Part shown: piece after piece, positions 11,661 through 21,649 of the stretch | Numbering within the stretch: the first letter of the stretch is position 1 | Layout: each line of letters starts with the position of its first letter | Assembly: GCF_001704415.2 (NCBI RefSeq) | Contig: NC_030823.1 | Location: 74,400,458-74,464,457, forward strand | Length of the DNA stretch: 64,000 bases | Direction of reading: 5' to 3' | Source: Capra hircus | Lineage: Eukaryota > Chordata > Mammalia > Artiodactyla > Bovidae | Translations under genes and position numbers: made by a program | The notes under the pieces: generated by a model | What the model was told of the DNA's origin: nothing | What the model saw: only the letters and a program-made list of their open reading frames with translations | Databases searched by the model: none

Positions 11661-13755
11661 AAATAAGAAGTTAAGGGATGCACAAAACAATGAACTATAA
11701 AATATGATGTCAAAAACATTAAACATGAGAGGAGGGGAGTAAAAATAAGTATAGTTAGAATGTATTTGAACTTAAGAAATCAGCAATGTTAAGCAATCAT
11801 GATGTTTTATATAAAAATCTCATGGTAATCACAAGTGAAAAATCTATAATACATACACACACACACACAAAAGAAACAAATCCAAACTCAATATTAAAGA
11901 TACTCATCAAATCACAAAGAAAGATAGCAAAAGAAGAATGAAAGAGAACTGCAGTAACAAACAGTAAATGATTAAGAAAATGACAAAACATGGATACCTA
12001 CCAATTATTATTTTAAATGTAAAAGAAACAATACTCTAATCAAAAGACATGGAGTGGCTAAATGGATAAAACACAAGATCTAATGATATGTTGCATCAAA
12101 GAGACTCACTTCAGATATAAAGACACAAAGTCTGAAAACAGAGGAATGAAAAAATGTATTCCATGTAAATGGAAAGCAAAAGAAAGTTATAATGCAAATA
12201 CTTATCTCAGACAAAATAGAGTTAAAACAAAGACTGTCAAAGAGACAACGTAGAACCTTACATAATGATCAAGGGATCAGTCCAAGAAGATATAGCAATT
12301 GTAAATACATATGTACACAATAGACAATCAGCTAAATACATAAGGAAAATATAACAGAAATAAAGGGAGAAATTGACAGCAACATCAAACAGGACTTTAA
12401 CAACACACATACATCAAAGGACATATAGACAGAAAATCAATAAGGAAGCATTGGCTTTAAATGAAACATTATATCAGATGAACTTAATAAATATGTATGG
12501 AACACAGATCCCAAAGCAAAAGAATAGAGATTCTTTCCAAGGACACACAGAACATCCTCCAGGATAGATCATATTCTAGGCCACAAAACAAGCTTTGGTA
12601 AATTTAAGAAAATTGAAATCATGTCAAGCATTCTTTCTGACCACAAAGACATGAGCCCAGAAATCAGCTATAAACACTAACAAGGCTCAAAATTATGCTG
12701 CTAAACAATGAACAGACCACTCATGTAACCAAAGAACAATTTTTTAAAAACTGGAGACAGATGAAAACAACAATACAATGACTTAAAGTCTGTGAGATGC
12801 AGCAAAAGCAGTTCCAGGAGGAAACTTTCTAGCAATAGAAGCTTACCTTAGGAAACAAGAAAAATCTCAATTAAACAACCTAACTTACACCTCAAGGAAG
12901 TAGGAAATGAAGAACAAACAAAATCAAAAGTTAGTAGAAGGAAAAAAATATCATAAAGATCAAGGCAGAAATAAATGAAATAGAAAAAAAAAGACAACAG
13001 AAAAAAAGACCTGGTACTTTGAAAACATTAAAAAAAATGTTAAAACATTTAGCCTGACTCATCAATTAAAAAAAAAAAAAAGAGGGTCTAAATCAGTAAC
13101 ATGAGAAATCAAAATGGAAAACTTTAAACCAACGCTAAAGAAACAAAGAGGATCATAAAGGTTACCATGAACAACTATATGGCAATAAAATGAACAGCTA
13201 AGAAGAAATGCACAAATTCCTTGAAAGGCATAATCTCCTAAGACTCTACCAGGAAGAAAGATAAAATATTAACTAATTAGTTATCAGTAATGAAATTAAG
13301 TCACTAATAAAAAAACTCCCAACAAACAAAAGTCACATAAGGTGACTTCTAACAAACACTGTGAGAAGAGTTGACACTTATCCTTCTCAAACTAACAATA
13401 TATTATACAACCCAAGTAATATGGCCAATATTTTATAATAATGATAAATCAAGTCTAATCTATAAAAGTTTTGAATTACTTTATGGTACTCCTGAAACTA
13501 ATAGAATACTGCAAACTAACTATGCCTTATTAAATTGAAAGAGAACACCTATCCTTCTCAAACTATTTCAAAAAATTTAAATGAAAGAAACACTTTCAGA
13601 TGCATTGTAAAAGTCCTGAATCACTCTAATACGTAAGCCAGACAAAGACGCCACAGCAAAAGAAAATTATAGACCAATATTCTTGATGAACTTAGATACA
13701 AAAATGTTCAATAAAATATTAGCAAATATATTTTAAAAATACTTTACAAGGGTCA
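11437..13755 (+). mobile_element. Old L1 ORF2, degraded
   Basis: A-rich L1 ORF1/2 sequence on the plus strand. It includes endonuclease-domain words ('gatcatattctaggccacaa', 'gaccacaaagacatgagcc') and RT-region words near 13640-13740. Many stops are present. BovB pieces and SINEs interrupt the element downstream. Confidence 0.75.
11620..11658 (+). repeat. (CA)n microsatellite
   Basis: An uninterrupted CA run of about 39 bp. A second, shorter CA run lies near 11850. Confidence 0.97.
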
Positions 13756-14003
13756 TACAGTACTTTGGCCACCTCATGCGAAGAATTGACTCATTGGAAA
13801 AGACTCTGATGCTGGGAGGGATTGGGGGCAGGAGGAGAAGGGGACGACAGAGGATGAGATGGCTGGATGGCATCACGGACTCGATGGACGTGAGTCTGAG
13901 TGAGCTCCGGGAGTTGGTGATGGACAGGGAGGCCTGGTGTGCTGTGATTCATGGGGTTGCAAAGAGTCAGACATGACTGAGGGACTGAACTGAACTGAAC
14001 TGA
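13756..14003 (+). mobile_element. BovB 3' end fragment
   Basis: A short, well-preserved BovB terminus ('ggccacctcatgcg' to 'actgaactgaactgaac') inserted in L1 ORF2. It is open over 13776-13976. Confidence 0.9.
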
Positions 14004-14039
14004 ACACCATGATTAAGTGGGATTTATCTCAGGGGTGCA

Positions 14040-14255
14040 TGTACTGTGCTTAGCCGCTCTGTCATGTCCGACTCTTTGTGACCCCATGGACTCTCACCCT
14101 ATAGGTTCCTCTGTCCAGGGGGATTATCCAGGCAAGAATACTGGAGTGTATTAACATGCCCTCCTCCAGGGGATCTTCTCCACCCAGGAATCCAACTGGG
14201 GTCTCCTGCATTGCAGGTGGATTCCTTAACAGCTGAGCTACCAGGAAAGCCCTAC
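14040..14255 (-). mobile_element. Ruminant tRNA-type SINE, antisense
   Basis: A Bov-tA-like SINE in reverse, ending with the tRNA-like head ('gcattgcaggtgg', 'agctgagctaccaggaaagcc'). The L1 words 'caggggtgcat' and 'cagggctgcat' on the two sides suggest a target-site duplication. Confidence 0.88.
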
Positions 14256-14424
14256 CAGGGCTGCATGGATGGTTCAAAGTCACAAATCAGTCACTGTGAT
14301 ATACTACAATAACACACAGAAGAATAAAAATCATAGATTATCTCACAGATGCAGAAAGCTTTTAACAGATTCCAGATCCATCTATGATAAAAACTCTCAA
14401 CAACATGGATATAGAGGGAAGGAA

Positions 14425-14655
14425 GAAAGCATTGCATGTGTGCTCAGGTGTGTCCCACTCTTTGTGACTGTATGGACTGTAGCCAACCATGCTCACCTGT
14501 CCATGGGTTTCTCTAGGCAAGAATACTGGAGTGGGTTGTCATTTCCTTCTCCAGGGTATCTTCCCAACCCAGGGATGGAGCCTTCATCTCCTATGGCTCC
14601 TGCATTGAGGCAGATTCTTTACCACTGAACCACCTGGGACATTCCCCATAAAGGG
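14425..14655 (-). mobile_element. Ruminant tRNA-type SINE, antisense
   Basis: A second Bov-tA-like SINE in reverse ('gtcccactctttgtgactg' to 'ccactgaaccacctgggac'), inserted in the same old L1. Confidence 0.85.
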
Positions 14656-14689
14656 AACGTACCTCAGTATAATATAGGTAATATATAAG

Positions 14690-15566
14690 ATAATATATTA
14701 TTTAACTTATGTGCAGAGTAGCTCCTGTGAAATTCCAGGATGGATAAAGCACAAGCTGGAATCAAGATTGCCGGGAGAAATATCAACAACCTCAGGTACA
14801 CAGATGACACCTCCCTTATGGTAGAAAGTGAAGAGGAATTAAAGATCCTCTTGATGAAGGTGAAAGAGAAGACTGGAAAACCTGGCTTAAAACTCAACAT
14901 TCAAACACTGAAGTTCATGCCATCTGGTTCCATCACTTCACTGCAAATAGATGGAGAAATAATGCAAATAGTAACAGACTTTATTCTCTTGGGCTCCAAA
15001 ATCACTGCAACCTTGAAATTAAAAGGTGCTTGCCCCTTGCAAGAAAAGCAATGACAAACCTAGACAGTGTATTAAAAAGCAGAGACATTATTTTGCCAAC
15101 AAAGGTCCATCTAATCAAAGCTACAGTTTTTCCAGTAGTCGTGTATGGATGTGAGAGCCAGACAATAAAAAAATCTGAGTGCCGAAGATTTGATGCTTTC
15201 AGACTGTGATGCTGGAGAAGACTCTTGAGAGTCCCTTGGAGAGCAAGGAGATCAAACTAGTCAATCCTAAAGGAAATCAATCCTAATAATATTCTTTGGA
15301 AGGACGGTGATGAAGCTGACGCTCCGGTACTTTGGTCACCTGATGCGAAAAACTGACTCACGGGAAAAGATCCCGATGATGGGAAAGATTGAGGGCAGGT
15401 GAAGGGGACGACAGAGGATGAGATGGTTGGATGGCATCACTGACTCAATGGACACGAGTTTGAGCAGCTCGGGAGTTGGTAATGGACAGGGAGGCCTGGA
15501 GTGCTGTGGTCCATGGGGTCGAAAGGAGTCAGACACGACTGAGTGACTGAACTGAACTGAACTAAT
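14690..15566 (+). mobile_element. BovB LINE 3' third
   Basis: This runs from the RT palm region ('caacctcaggtacacagatgac', where the YADD motif has become YTDD) to the terminal 'gactgaactgaactgaac'. The substituted motif and frameshifts show it is inactive. Confidence 0.85.
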
Positions 15567-15618
15567 ATAAAATGATTATATTCATTTAAAGACCTTTCAA
15601 TAGACTAACTGGATTAAG

Positions 15619-15619
<1 letters not shown>

Positions 15620-15659
<40 letters not shown>
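15620..15659 (+). repeat. (AC)20 microsatellite
   Basis: A pure dinucleotide run of about 40 bp, a good candidate polymorphic marker. Confidence 0.97.
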
Positions 15660-15661
<2 letters not shown>

Positions 15662-15837
15662 GATTATAAGTCAGCCATAAACACTGGGAAATCTTGTCAT
15701 TAGTGACAATGTGGATTGGCCTACAGAATATTATGCCAAGTAAGACAAGTCAGACAGAAAAACAGAATATTGCATGATATCATTTATATCTGCAATTTAA
15801 ATACAAAGCAAATGAAACAAAAATCAGAAACAGACTC

Positions 15838-15922
15838 CAGTTCAGTTCAGTTCTGTTCAGTCGCTCAGTCGTGTCCGACTCTTTGCCACCCCATGGACTG
15901 CAGCATGCCAGGCCTCCCTCCA
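15838..15922 (-). mobile_element. BovA/BovB terminal fragment, antisense
   Basis: A short copy of the antisense terminus ('ttcagtcgctcagtcgtgtcc', 'caggcctccctccatgaac'). Confidence 0.8.
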
Positions 15923-16190
15923 TGAACAGTATGAAAAGACTCCAGTTACAAAAAACAAAAAAATGTTTGCCCTGGGAAGGGGTGGAGGGAGAAATTAATT
16001 AAATGAGTGATATTAAGAAGTACAAATTTCTAGCTATATAAGAAATGTTACAAGGATATAATGAGGAAAATAGTCAATAAAGTGTAATAACCTTGTATGG
16101 TGATAAATTGTATCTAGACTTATCATGTTAATCACTTTGAAATGTATAGAAATATCAAATCCCTATCTGATGCATCTGGACTAGTTTGTA

Positions 16191-17300
16191 GGTAAACTAG
16201 TCTTTAATTAAAAGTAAGAAGAGAGCTGTAAAATAATCAACCTAATGTTACAACTTAAGGGACTCGTGAACAAAGACATACACACAAAACTAGCAGAAAG
16301 AAGTAAACAATAAAGATTAGAGCAGAAGAGAAATTAGTAGAGAATACTGAATGAATCCAAAAGTTGGTTTTCCAAAAGAGGAAGAAAATTGATATACCCT
16401 TAGCTAGATGGACTATGACAAAAAGGAAGATCCAAATTACCTAAATCAGAAATGAAAATGGTGATATTTCCCTTAGTTTTACAGAATTAAAAAATATTAT
16501 GAGACGTCTATGAATAATTTTATGACAACAAATGGATAGCCTAGATATAAAAGACAAATTCATGTAAACACAAACTCTACCAAGACTTCATTTAAAAATA
16601 CAAAATCTGAATTGATTATGACTAGTGAGGAGATTGAATCGGTAATCAAAACTTTCCCAGTAACAAAAAAAGTATTGGATCTGATGTCTTCACTGTTTAA
16701 TTCTGCAAAACATTTAAAAGAGAAGTAATACCAATTCTTAGCTTAAAGTTTTACAAAAATTGAAGAGGAAGGCAGCCTTCTGAATTTATTCTGATACCGG
16801 TGTAATAATGACATCAAAGCTAGAATAAAACACTACAAGTAACCAAGCTACAGAACAGTATTCCTTATAAATACTGATGTAAAAATCCTCAATGTAATAC
16901 TAGCAAACAGTTCATCAGCCTATAGAAAGGATTAAAAACCATGACCAAGAAGAAATTATTCCTGGAATGCTAGGATGGTTCAACATGAAGATCAATCAAT
17001 GCAATATATCACATCAGCAGCAGGAAGAAGAAAAACTCACATGATCATCTCAACTGATAAAGAAGAAGCATTTGACAAAATTCTACATTTTTCATGATAA
17101 AAAAATATTCAACAGTCTAGGAACGGATGGAAACTCCCTCAGGGTAATCAATACCATACACGACAAGCACACAGCACAGTCTCATACTCAGTGGTGACAA
17201 ACTGGAAACTTTTCCTCCAAGATGAACAAAGGCAAAGATGCTTAATATTAAGAAAACCTGTTGCATTCCAGTATATTATATTTTAATTCTAAAATCATAC
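16191..17300 (+). mobile_element. Second old L1 ORF2 fragment
   Basis: A degraded L1 RT-region on the plus strand ('gaagaggaaggcag', 'accaagaagaaattattcctgg', 'catctcaactgataaagaag'). It lies in the putative intron downstream of the CCP2a exon. From 17301 to 17674 I see only AT-rich unique-looking sequence. Confidence 0.65.
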
Positions 17301-17674
17301 TTTAAAATAAATGCCCAATATCTCCAATATGTAATAATAAAGGAGCCCTGTAGGGGAAAAAAAAAGCTATTATTAAATGCTCAGTACCTCTTTTTGAGAT
17401 GTTTCACTCCTTTGTAGCAGCATCAAAAATAAGGTTTTCCAATTAAGAGATTATGATCAACATTATCATCCAGGCTAAGCAGATCGATTTAGGTCCTTAA
17501 AACTACAGATTATCTCAAAATAAGAGTATGTTTGGTTGACAGTTCTACTTCCTAGTTCCATAAGCCCCATTTCAACTCTAAGAATTGGCAATTTTAAATT
17601 ATTGTCAAGAATAAAGTTACCATGATTACTACATTTATAATTTATACAATAGGTTTGTTATTACATATAATAAG

Positions 17675-17916
17675 TTATACGGGCTTCCAAGGTGATGCTA
17701 GTGTTAAAGAATCCCCGTCAACGCAGGAGACACAAAAGATGCAGGTTCGATCCCTGCGTTGGGAAGATCCCCTGGAGTAGGAAGTGGCAACCCACCCAGG
17801 TATTCTTGCCGGAAAACTCCATGGACAGAGGAGCATGGCAGAACCCTGGCAGAACCCTGGCAGTCCATGGCGTTTCAAAGAGTTGGAAATGACTGAGCGA
17901 CTGAACACACACATAG
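17675..17916 (+). mobile_element. Ruminant tRNA-Glu-type SINE
   Basis: A SINE with a tRNA-like head ('caggttcgatccctgcgttggg'), a body 'gatcccctggagtaggaagtgg' and a tail 'gactgagcgactgaacacac'. The words 'cagaaccctgg' are duplicated in it. Confidence 0.9.
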
Positions 17917-18135
17917 TAAGTATACAGTTTTGTTTTACCTCAATTTAAACTTCTTTCTAATTACACATTTTTCAGGTCTTCATAAATAGTGCAATAATTG
18001 TTTGGCTACAAGTACGACTTGTCACATAGAAAACAAAATGATATCTAGTTTGTAGAAATGTTTAAAAAGATGAGCAAAACAAAAATGGAATTACTAATAT
18101 TGAACCTTATTTTCTGTAGTGAGCATCTTACTTAC

Positions 18136-18238
18136 CCTGGATTACAAGCAAAGTGAGCCTGTGAACCGAAGAGAACACTTCCATTCACTAGGTTAACGTA
18201 GCCATTCACAGGATCTCCTAGATTAGGACATGATTTTT
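18136..18238 (-). CDS. CD46: CD46-like gene B, exon 3 (first half of CCP2)
   Basis: A 103-nt exon. The acceptor is a T-rich tract ending AG, and the donor is CCAGG|GTAAGT, a strong consensus. It enters in phase 1 and leaves in phase 2. It encodes the start of a complement control protein (sushi) module, 'KSCPNLGDPVNGYVNLVN' followed by a GS that completes an N-glycosylation sequon (N-G-S). It ends at 'FACNPG', so the first two of the four CCP cysteines are present. CD46 is known to split CCP2 over two exons, and 103 nt plus a partner of about 86 nt would make the usual 189-nt module. The partner exon is not visible between 17.9 kb and the left edge, where L1 and SINE insertions fill the space. 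The exon is open and looks constrained at cysteines and glycines, so decay is not evident here. Confidence 0.85.
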
Positions 18239-18579
18239 CTAAAAGAAAATATTCAAATATGTTGGTTTATACTAATTTCAAAAATAGATTTAAATCAAAT
18301 TCAAAAGTCTATATTGCTTGTTTGAATTCATGAGAATCTTATTATTCATTTAACTATTATTTTCTTTCCATATTATACGGCCAAACAAGATTCATATTTA
18401 CCCAGGTAAACAATTACCAAGAAAAAGATTCCCTGAGGATTTTTCAAAGCCTGAACAAATGCACAGATATCTAAAAGCCTATATTCACATGATAAAATCA
18501 TCACTGAAGTAATGGAATAGGCACACTAAGATGTGTGTAAATATCCAGTGCTATAAAACATTTTTGTTCGTTTATTTAC

Positions 18580-18768
18580 CTACACAGGCATCCTGGAGAG
18601 ATGACCATGTATTATTATCTTGACAAACAGCAGATCTGGGGAGAGCAGGAAGCTTGGGCTTGAAACCTAGACGACACTCATATTGCACGCATTCCCCAGG
18701 ACGATAATTGGGTTTAGGCGCACCTTGGAGCATCATAGTTTTAAATCTCGGTGGATCACCACAAGCCT
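18580..18768 (-). CDS. CD46: CD46-like gene B, exon 2 (CCP1)
   Basis: A 189-nt phase 1-1 exon encoding one whole CCP/sushi module. The acceptor is ttctctctgttcctAG and the donor is GTGTAG|GTAAATA. Four cysteines sit in the canonical places: 'EACGDPPRF', 'QYECRLGF', 'SAVCQDNN' and 'LQDACV'. The conserved Trp ('NNTWSS') lies before the last cysteine, and N-N-T is an N-glycosylation sequon. The A-C-x-D/E-P-P start and the CQDNNTWSSLQ block are typical of artiodactyl CD46 CCP1, as I recall the family. The exon length equals that of CD46 exon 2. In CD46 this outermost module is a docking site for several pathogens, including bovine pestivirus on cattle CD46. The variable loops here ('ECVQ', 'LPALPRS') may differ from the known cattle receptor, which a direct alignment would show. 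Confidence 0.9.
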
Positions 18769-18820
18769 CTAGGAACAGAGAGAATAAGAACATGCAAATG
18801 AAGTGCTTTATCTCTTTCAT
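18769..18820 (-). other. In-frame alternative leader next to CCP1
   Basis: The intron immediately upstream of CCP1 is open and in frame with it. An ATG at 18820-18818 opens 'MKEIKHFICMFLFSLFLEA', followed directly by the first CCP1 cysteine. It has a basic n-region, a hydrophobic core and an Ala before the mature start, which is the form of a signal peptide. The hydrophobic core is coded by the pyrimidine tract of the splice acceptor, so chance is a real possibility. A transcript starting in intron 1 would use it without splicing. Confidence 0.35.
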
Positions 18821-18884
18821 CAGCCAGGGACTGCAGCCTGGCCTCAGGGAGGTGCTACAGAATAGATAGATTCAAGGACTGCCT

Positions 18885-19085
18885 CATGCTTTCCCAGGCG
18901 GCTAAGTGGTAAAGAATTACTGAGGACGCAGGAGACGTAGGAGATCTGGGTCCGGTCCCTCAGTTAGGAAGATCCCCTGGAAGAGGAAGTGGCAATCCAA
19001 AATCCCATGGACAGAGAAGCCTGGCAGGCTATAGTCCCTGGGGTCGAAAAGAATTGGACACAATTGAGCACGCATACACGCCCAT
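18885..19085 (+). mobile_element. Ruminant tRNA-type SINE in intron 1
   Basis: A degraded SINE ('aggcggctaagtggtaaagaa', 'gatcccctggaagagg', 'aattggacacaattgagcac') lies about 120 bp upstream of the CCP1 exon of gene B. Confidence 0.85.
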
Positions 19086-19539
19086 GCTTTTACCCGTGTG
19101 GTAGTAGTAGCAAAGGCTGTGCCTTGCTTACTTTAAATAACCATCTATGAGCTTTTTTGGTTTGTTGAGGAATAAGGTGAACTTTCATTCAACACAATTG
19201 AAAAGATAGCATCTATGTTTTGGGTTTTAAAAAGTATTTATAGGTATGTGTCCTTTCCTCTTCTTTCTAAATTCATCATTTCAAAACTCACCTCTCCCTA
19301 AGAAGTCTTGTATATAGCACTCTGATCAGATTACTTTCCCATAGTTTAGGCTTAGTTTCCTCTCAGAAGGCAATGTCCTAGAGGGCAGAGATCATATACC
19401 TTCTTTCTGTACTATACTCTGTACACACTGGGTGAGAGGTAATATCAAATAAACATTGTGAGTTTCATAGGTCAAAATAAATATGGGCTAAAGTATTTAA
19501 AAATATAACTTCTTTCTATTTGTTTTGTATTAGTGAATT

Positions 19540-20032
19540 GTTGTTGTTCAGTCGCTCACGTCCAACTCTTCGCGACCCCATGGACTGAAGCTTGCTAGGC
19601 TTCCCTGTCCTTCACCATAACCCAGAGCTTGCTCAAACTGATGTCCATTGAGCTGGCAATGCCATCCAACCATCTCATCCTCTGTCGTCCCCTTTACTTC
19701 CTGCCTTCAATCTTTCCCAGCATCACTTCTAATGAGTCACTCTTCGCATCAGGTGGCCATAATATTGGAGCTTCAGCTTCAGCATCAGTCCTTCCAATGA
19801 ATATTCGGGACTGATTTCCTTTAGGATTGACTGGTTTGATCTCCTTGCAGTCCAAGGGACTCTCAAGAGTCCTCTCCAACACCACAGTTCAAAAGCATCA
19901 ATTCTTTGGTGCTCAGCTTTCTATATAGTCCAACTCTCACATCCATACATGACTACTGGAAAAACCATAGCTTTGACTATAAAGACCTTTTTCAGCAAAG
20001 TAATGTCTCTGCTTTTTAATACGCTGTCTAGG
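19540..20032 (-). mobile_element. BovB 3' end, antisense
   Basis: An antisense BovB terminal segment ('gttgttgttcagtcgctcac' to 'gtaatgtctctgctttttaat'), more diverged than the copy at 24.8 kb. Confidence 0.88.
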
Positions 20033-21645
20033 TTAGTGAATTGAACATTTCATAAATAAATGGGTACCCTTTACATACCAAATTTTATTACTTTGAATAA
20101 CCTTACATAAAAAATTGGTTTCTTGGATGTTACTGTAAATATGATTTAATCTTCATTCACTGATTAATGGATTGTACATACCCTTAAAAGCTTCCTGCAG
20201 TAACTCTTTGGGCTGTTTATCCAGTGTATCCTGACTGTAAACTAAATTGCTATGATTTTAGAATGGTTTACGTCTGGCCTTTTTCTGTGGGGGGTTCTTC
20301 CCTAGGACAGTGTTATTCCTGCTTCAAGAAGTCCTCTTCCTTTTAATTATCTGTGCTCTTGGAAATCTTATGAACCTGCTAAAAATGATGTAAAAATATT
20401 ATGATATTTAAAGTCTTAAAGTGCTAAAAGAATGCAGAGGCCCCTCCTATAAGGTTAAGGACCTAAAGGAGAAGGGACATAGATCTAGTTTGATCCCTGA
20501 GGAACCTTTACTGTAATTACTTCTTGGATCTAGGTCTTAAAATTGACAGACTAGTCAAGAGAGAACTCTAAACAAGTGAAATATTATTCACCTTTTTCAT
20601 CATTTTCTAAATTCCATATTGCTCTCTTGATACTCTGTCTGACATTTCATTTACACCATATGCTGAAATCCACCTATTGGCAAAACGTTTTCAACATTTC
20701 CAGTATTTTGATCTGAATATATGAATGCACCTCCATCAACTGGCCAAAACAAAAGCGACAAACAAACAAACAAGCAAAAAGGATGCAGTTATTAAAAATA
20801 GAGTTGGATTTTACTAATAACATTAAATTTACTCAATTTGAGCTATACGTTCTCATTTTACATTAGGGGAAAAAATGGACTAGAAATGCTAAACAATTCC
20901 ATTCTAGATAGAAATGTATAACATCATTCAGAGCTTCCTGGAACCAAGAAAGAAATCAAGTTAATAGCATGCCCATAATTAAATTATGCAAGTGTCATTT
21001 GCTTTATGTATTTGATTTGCTTTATGTATCTGAACAATTTCTTCTCTTATTTAGTATATTGGATTCTTTATTCCTGTGAGGATTTTCAAAGTAAACATAT
21101 CTTGACTAAGATTTTTTTCCAGATGGTTTACAGTACAATTATTATTGGGCTGCAATGCTATACTTTTACAAGAAGCATTATATAGTATGTCATTAAAGAA
21201 TATGATAGATTGCATTCAGAAAATCCCCAATTTTTCAATTTTCCAGATGAGTTTAAAGAAGATGAAACAGTCTCTATACCTATCAAGAGAACTGCTCATC
21301 TTCTGTACACTTGCAAAAGTTGGGCAAGGACTCTCTACCTGCTTACAGAATTTAAAAATAACTCTCATACTCAAGCACAAACTCAGATCCGTGCCCAGAT
21401 GGTAACTTCAGGATAATTATGGTCTCTGATCAAAGTGGGACCTCAGTGAAACCTGACCATCCTGCCCCTTTTCTCACTGTCCACACAAACTACTTTTTAA
21501 AAGGAATACCAAAGTAAATTTCACTGAAACTTAAGTCCATGTTTGTATAAACTAACATTCTAAAAGGCTGATAGAATGCTCATAAGCAAGAACATCTATA
21601 TCCTATAACACGTTTTTTTAATCAAACTTGAAAAAAGTGCCACAT
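20033..21645. other. Intron 1 of gene B, mostly unique AT-rich sequence
   Basis: No repeat family or exon could be assigned apart from the unexplained open frame at 21123-21416. A small (CAAA)n-like tract lies near 20760. Confidence 0.5.
21123..21416 (+). other. Unexplained plus-strand open segment
   Basis: Starting at an ATG at 21123, a frame of 97 codons to TAA at 21416 is broken by only one stop (TAG near 21183). The part after the stop contains 'FFNFPDEFKEDETVSIPIK' and then 'LLYTCKSWARTLYLL'. A T-rich tract ending in CAG sits just before the ATG, as in a splice acceptor. I do not recognise the protein. It could be a decayed exon or retrocopy, or simply a chance frame in unique sequence. 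Confidence 0.2.
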
Positions 21646-21649
21646 AAAG

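Larger units (their letters stand above)
15567..16190 (+). mobile_element. Old L1 3' end / 3' UTR
   Basis: The L1 3' part includes 'aacagaatattgcatgatatc' (C-terminal region) and 3' UTR words ('ccctgggaaggggtgg', 'gataaattgtatctagac'). A CA microsatellite and a SINE fragment interrupt it. Confidence 0.65.

Noticed and set aside
11620..15659. CRISPR-like spaced repeats
   Set aside because: The repeats are CA microsatellites and recurring SINE/LINE copies. There are no regular spacers and the DNA is mammalian.
17740..17765. tRNA gene-like box B motif (also near 27849, 40884 and 54175)
   Set aside because: These are heads of tRNA-derived SINEs. No cloverleaf gene with intact arms was seen.
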